From: an uncultured bacterium
GTDB taxonomy: Bacteria > Patescibacteriota > Minisyncoccia > Phycocordibacterales > UBA5272
Reading direction: 5' to 3'
Assembly: GCA_903834855.1 (NCBI GenBank)
Contig: CAILKS010000041.1
Coordinates: forward strand, 1-6,502
Length of the DNA: 6,502 nucleotides
The first letter of the stretch is position 1; the number at the start of each line of letters is the position of its first letter. The position numbers and the translations under genes are program-made. This document shows, piece by piece, positions 4,030-6,502 of this stretch. A model generated the notes under the pieces. It ran no database searches, was not told the DNA's origin, and saw only the letters and a program-made list of their open reading frames with translations.

Positions 4030-5412
4030 CTATATATTGCTTAACTCTTGTCCGTTGTTTGTATCTTTTACCACGAAACCTTGTTTTAATATTTCATCGC
4101 GAAGACGGTCAGATTCTGCAAAGTCTTTTGCGAGGCGCGCGCCTGCGCGCGCCTTTAGCAGTTCCTTTACTTCATCACTAGTTTCTATTTCCTCTTTTTC
4201 TATTTTTGAAAAATTTAATCCTAAAGTATCTCCCATAAAAACAATAGTTGCATATTTTTCAGAATCATTTACAGAATTATCTTTTATCAAATCCCACATT
4301 AAAGCAATACAGGCTGGTGTTCCTAAATCATTATATAGATAATTTAGAAAATTATTCTTATAAGTTTCATTTATTTCTCCATCTTCTTTTTTGTTTTCTT
4401 TACACCATTCTATTAATTTATTATAAGCAACAGTTGAAGCATCCAATGATTCGAAAGAAAATGCGATCTCTTTACGATAATGCGTAGTTAAAAGATAATA
4501 TCTAAAAGCTAATGGATCGTAACCCTTGTCTAATAAAGTTTGTAACCTTAAAAATTCACCACTTGATTTTGCCATTTTTCCACCGGCATCATTTAAGAAA
4601 TTATTATGCATCCAATAGTTAACATATTTTTCACCATTAGCACATTCACTTTGTGCTATTTCATTTGTATGATGAACGGGTATATGATCGATTCCACCAG
4701 TATGAATATCAAAATGATTTCCAAGAATCTTTTTTGACATTGCAGAGCATTCAATAGCCCAACCCGGGAAACCTTCCCCCCAAGGACTTTCCCATTCCAT
4801 TTGACGTTGTTCGTCTTTTGGGGAGAATTTCCAAAGTGCAAAGTCGGTTATATTTTTCTTTTCTTTGTTTTCTTCTACACGAGCACCACTTCTTAAACCA
4901 TCAATATCAAGATGTGCAAAATCTGCATATCGTGAAAATTTAGATGTATCAAAATATATTCCATCAGATATTCTATATGTATAGCCATTTTCCTCCAATT
5001 TTTTTACAAGATCAATTTGCTCAGGGATGGTCTCGGTTGCTTTTGGAAAATTATATTCTTCACGATTTATATTTAACAAATCTAAAGAGTGGAAATATTC
5101 TTTTGTATAAAAATCTGCAATATCCCACACACTTTTTCCTTCACGTTTTGCACCTTTTTCCATTTTATCCTGACCTTCATCTCCATCTGAGACAAGATGT
5201 CCTACATCTGTAATATTTATGACATGTTTAACATTATATCCAGAAGATAAAAACATGCGATGTAAAGTATCAGCAAAAATAGCTGAACGTAAATTTCCTA
5301 AATGTTGATAATGGTAAACAGTTGGCCCACAAGAATAAATACCTACTTCATTTGGCGTAATTGGTATAAAATTTTCTTCTTGTTTATTTGCTGTATTATA
5401 TAGCTTAATCAT
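4030..5412 (-). CDS. cysS: Cysteine--tRNA ligase (CysRS)
   Basis: Class I aminoacyl-tRNA synthetase that charges tRNA-Cys with cysteine in the cytoplasm. It has 460 residues, a normal length. The HIGH motif appears as HLGN (37-40) after CGPTVYHYQ. KMSKS appears as KMAKS (279-283, in GGKMAKSSG). The catalytic zinc ligands fit the family pattern: C28, C222, H247 and E251, with the same spacing of the last three as in the E. coli enzyme (C209, H234, E238). The signatures WGEGFPGWAIECSAM and FDIHTGGIDHIPVHH are also present. The C-terminal helical tRNA-binding part ends ARLAKDFAESDRLRDEILK. The gene is monocistronic, stops with TAG beside the RNA B terminator and is divergent from the S41 peptidase gene. 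Its codons for residues about 420-428 are oddly GC-rich (see the hairpin at 4134-4153). Confidence 0.97.
   Translation of the reverse strand: MIKLYNTANKQEENFIPITPNEVGIYSCGPTVYHYQHLGNLRSAIFADTLHRMFLSSGYNVKHVINITDVGHLVSDGDEGQDKMEKGAKREGKSVWDIADFYTKEYFHSLDLLNINREEYNFPKATETIPEQIDLVKKLEENGYTYRISDGIYFDTSKFSRYADFAHLDIDGLRSGARVEENKEKKNITDFALWKFSPKDEQRQMEWESPWGEGFPGWAIECSAMSKKILGNHFDIHTGGIDHIPVHHTNEIAQSECANGEKYVNYWMHNNFLNDAGGKMAKSSGEFLRLQTLLDKGYDPLAFRYYLLTTHYRKEIAFSFESLDASTVAYNKLIEWCKENKKEDGEINETYKNNFLNYLYNDLGTPACIALMWDLIKDNSVNDSEKYATIVFMGDTLGLNFSKIEKEEIETSDEVKELLKARAGARLAKDFAESDRLRDEILKQGFVVKDTNNGQELSNI
4134..4153 (-). repeat. GC-only inverted repeat inside cysS
   Basis: Nine-base arms GGCGCGCGC and GCGCGCGCC (4134-4142 and 4145-4153) are perfectly complementary around two bases, within an otherwise AT-rich gene. 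They encode the ARAGAR part of the C-terminal domain with CGC, GCG and GGC codons, while other arginines in the gene are mostly AGA or CGT/CGA. The mRNA hairpin would be very stable, and the alternating GC tract could adopt Z-DNA. Confidence 0.7.
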
Positions 5413-5442
5413 ACTGAGAAATTAACTTTAGTTATTCCTTCC

Positions 5443-5451
5443 ATTCTATCA
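5443..5451 (-). promoter_or_regulatory. cysS extended -10 promoter
   Basis: TGA-TAGAAT (5451-5443, minus strand) is an extended -10 box with five of six matches. Transcription would start near 5436, giving a leader of about 24 nt before ATG 5412. GGAAGGAA follows the box but is too far from the ATG to act as a ribosome site. A weaker GTTAAT nearer the ATG would give a leaderless mRNA instead. Confidence 0.45.
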
Positions 5452-5462
5452 TATTTATAGGA

Positions 5463-5468
5463 TATACT
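5463..5468 (+). promoter_or_regulatory. S41 peptidase gene -10 box, leaderless geometry
   Basis: TATACT ends 8 nt before ATG 5477, so the transcript would start at or within 1-2 nt of the start codon. No Shine-Dalgarno sequence is present, and no convincing -35 was found in the 64-bp divergent region shared with cysS. Confidence 0.5.
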
Positions 5469-5476
5469 AGATAAAT

Positions 5477-6502
5477 ATGATTAAAAACTTTTCAAATAAA
5501 AATCTATTAAGAATAATTAGTTTATTGTTTTTTCTTGGTATTTTATTTGCTGCTGGAGTATTGGTTGGAGCTTCAGTCGGGACATCTGCTAGTGCAATAA
5601 CTTTCGGAGAGAGTTTTAAATTAGATAGTCCACTTTTTAGGCAAGTTGTTGGAAGTATTGACGAAAAATTTGTTTTTTGGAAATCTTCTAGCACTCTTCC
5701 AACGAGCCAAGAATTAGAATATGGAGTTATAAAAGGATATGTATCAAGTTACAAAGATCCTTATACGGTATTTTTCCCACCCAAAGAAGCTAAAAGCTTT
5801 ACTGAAAATGTGAAGGGTTCATTTGGTGGTGTAGGTATGAACGTCGGTATGAAAGATGGAAATATTGTGGTTATTGCACCATTAAAAGATAGTCCAGCAA
5901 TGAAAGCAGGAATATTAGCAGGAGATATTATTACAGCAGTTGAGGGAACTAGTACATTGCAAATGTCATCTGACGAAGCTGTTAACATGATTCGTGGGGA
6001 AATCGGGACAGTAGTTAATATTACTGTTTTACACAAGAACGCAAAAGCAGTTTCAAAAATTTCTATAGTTCGTAAAGAAATAAAAATACCAACACTAGAT
6101 ACCGAAAAGAAAAATGGAGTATTTATTATTCATTTGTATAATTTCTCAGCAGAGTCACCAGAACTTTTTAGAAATGCTATAAATGAATTTACTACATCTG
6201 GACTTAAATATATGATAGTTGATTTGCGTGGTAACCCAGGAGGGTATTTAGAAGCTGCAGTAAATATGGCAAGTTATTTCTTGAAAGAAGGTCAAGTTAT
6301 TGTTAGCGAAAAATATGGAAAAAATGAAGATGCAAAAGATCATAGAAGTAGTGGTATTGCTGGTATTCCTGTAAAAACAAAAATTGTAGTTATGGTTGAT
6401 GGTGGATCGGCTTCAGCAGCAGAAATATTAGCTGGTGCATTAAAGGATCAAGGTGTAGCTAAAATTGTTGGGGAAAAATCTTTTGGAAAAGGATCTGTAC
6501 AA
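5477..6502 (+). CDS. S41 family C-terminal processing peptidase (CtpA/Prc-like), partial
   Basis: Membrane-anchored serine protease that cleaves proteins from exposed C-termini outside the cytoplasmic membrane. The first 342 residues are present, and the gene runs off the window. Domains in order: a short basic N-terminus and one signal-anchor helix (about 13-37, RIISLLFFLGILFAAGVLVG); a linker with ELEYGVIKGYVSSYKDPYT; a PDZ domain near 113-195 (FGGVGMNVGMKDG, then PAMKAGILAGDIITAVEG); and the S41 catalytic core (VDLRGNPGGYLEAA at 248-261, then DGGSASAAEILAGALKD). By alignment of the motifs with B. subtilis CtpB (S309, K334, Q338) the catalytic residues are S313, K338 and Q342, with matching spacing. 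All three are present, Q342 being the last codon in view. The start fits the signal anchor and the -10 box. It is divergent from cysS. Confidence 0.93.
   Translation, partial: MIKNFSNKNLLRIISLLFFLGILFAAGVLVGASVGTSASAITFGESFKLDSPLFRQVVGSIDEKFVFWKSSSTLPTSQELEYGVIKGYVSSYKDPYTVFFPPKEAKSFTENVKGSFGGVGMNVGMKDGNIVVIAPLKDSPAMKAGILAGDIITAVEGTSTLQMSSDEAVNMIRGEIGTVVNITVLHKNAKAVSKISIVRKEIKIPTLDTEKKNGVFIIHLYNFSAESPELFRNAINEFTTSGLKYMIVDLRGNPGGYLEAAVNMASYFLKEGQVIVSEKYGKNEDAKDHRSSGIAGIPVKTKIVVMVDGGSASAAEILAGALKDQGVAKIVGEKSFGKGSVQ

Noticed and set aside
3950..4342. Plus-strand reading frame across RNA B into cysS antisense, starting with a leaderless-looking ATG
   Set aside because: It runs through a strong terminator and then antisense to the conserved CysRS C-terminus. 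The parallel frame in RNA A stops after nine codons, so the shared segment is better explained by RNA structure.
1..6502. Alternative genetic code with UGA read as glycine, as in some CPR lineages
   Set aside because: All recognised proteins are full length in the standard code, use GGN for glycine and end in TAA or TAG. No in-frame UGA is needed.
1..6502. tRNA genes, CRISPR arrays, insertion sequences or inteins
   Set aside because: No T-loop/anticodon-arm pattern, no regularly spaced repeats, no transposase, and DnaB is uninterrupted at its usual intein sites.

Overview
The window looks like chromosomal DNA from a small-genome, AT-rich bacterium. A member of the Patescibacteria/CPR (Parcubacteria-like) is the best guess. 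The reasons are the low GC content, compact single-gene units, divergent but complete housekeeping proteins, and several genes whose -10 box lies only 7-9 nt before the start codon with no Shine-Dalgarno sequence, as in leaderless transcripts. This taxonomic placement is inference. Genes end in TAA or TAG where the stop is visible, and all read through in the standard code, so nothing suggests UGA recoding.

Layout. Positions 1-130 hold a fragment of an AT-rich word repeat and two intrinsic terminators. Positions 152-858 (minus) are an operon of three small unrecognised membrane proteins. It has clear Shine-Dalgarno sites and a TTGACA promoter. Divergent from it is rplU (L21, 969-1286, plus), probably leaderless. 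A strong bidirectional hairpin nested in a larger inverted repeat separates rplU from convergent recR (1390-2016, minus). Upstream of recR lies dnaB (2150-3616, minus), and the two are separated by an AT-rich inverted-repeat block. Then comes a 413-bp gene-free region (3617-4029), which holds the dnaB promoter, a TATAGGTT word repeat and two tandem, similar, promoter-hairpin-terminator units on the plus strand. cysS (4030-5412, minus) follows. Divergent from it is an S41 C-terminal processing peptidase gene (5477 to the window edge, plus, truncated).

How the genes work together. The recognised genes are independent housekeeping functions: translation (L21, CysRS), replication (DnaB helicase), recombinational repair (RecR) and envelope proteolysis (S41 peptidase). 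There is no defence, mobile or biosynthetic cluster. The least explained parts are the two tandem candidate small RNAs at 3825-4027, the three-gene small membrane protein operon, a perfect palindrome framing the recR -10 box, a GC-only hairpin inside cysS, and three families of short-word repeats between genes.
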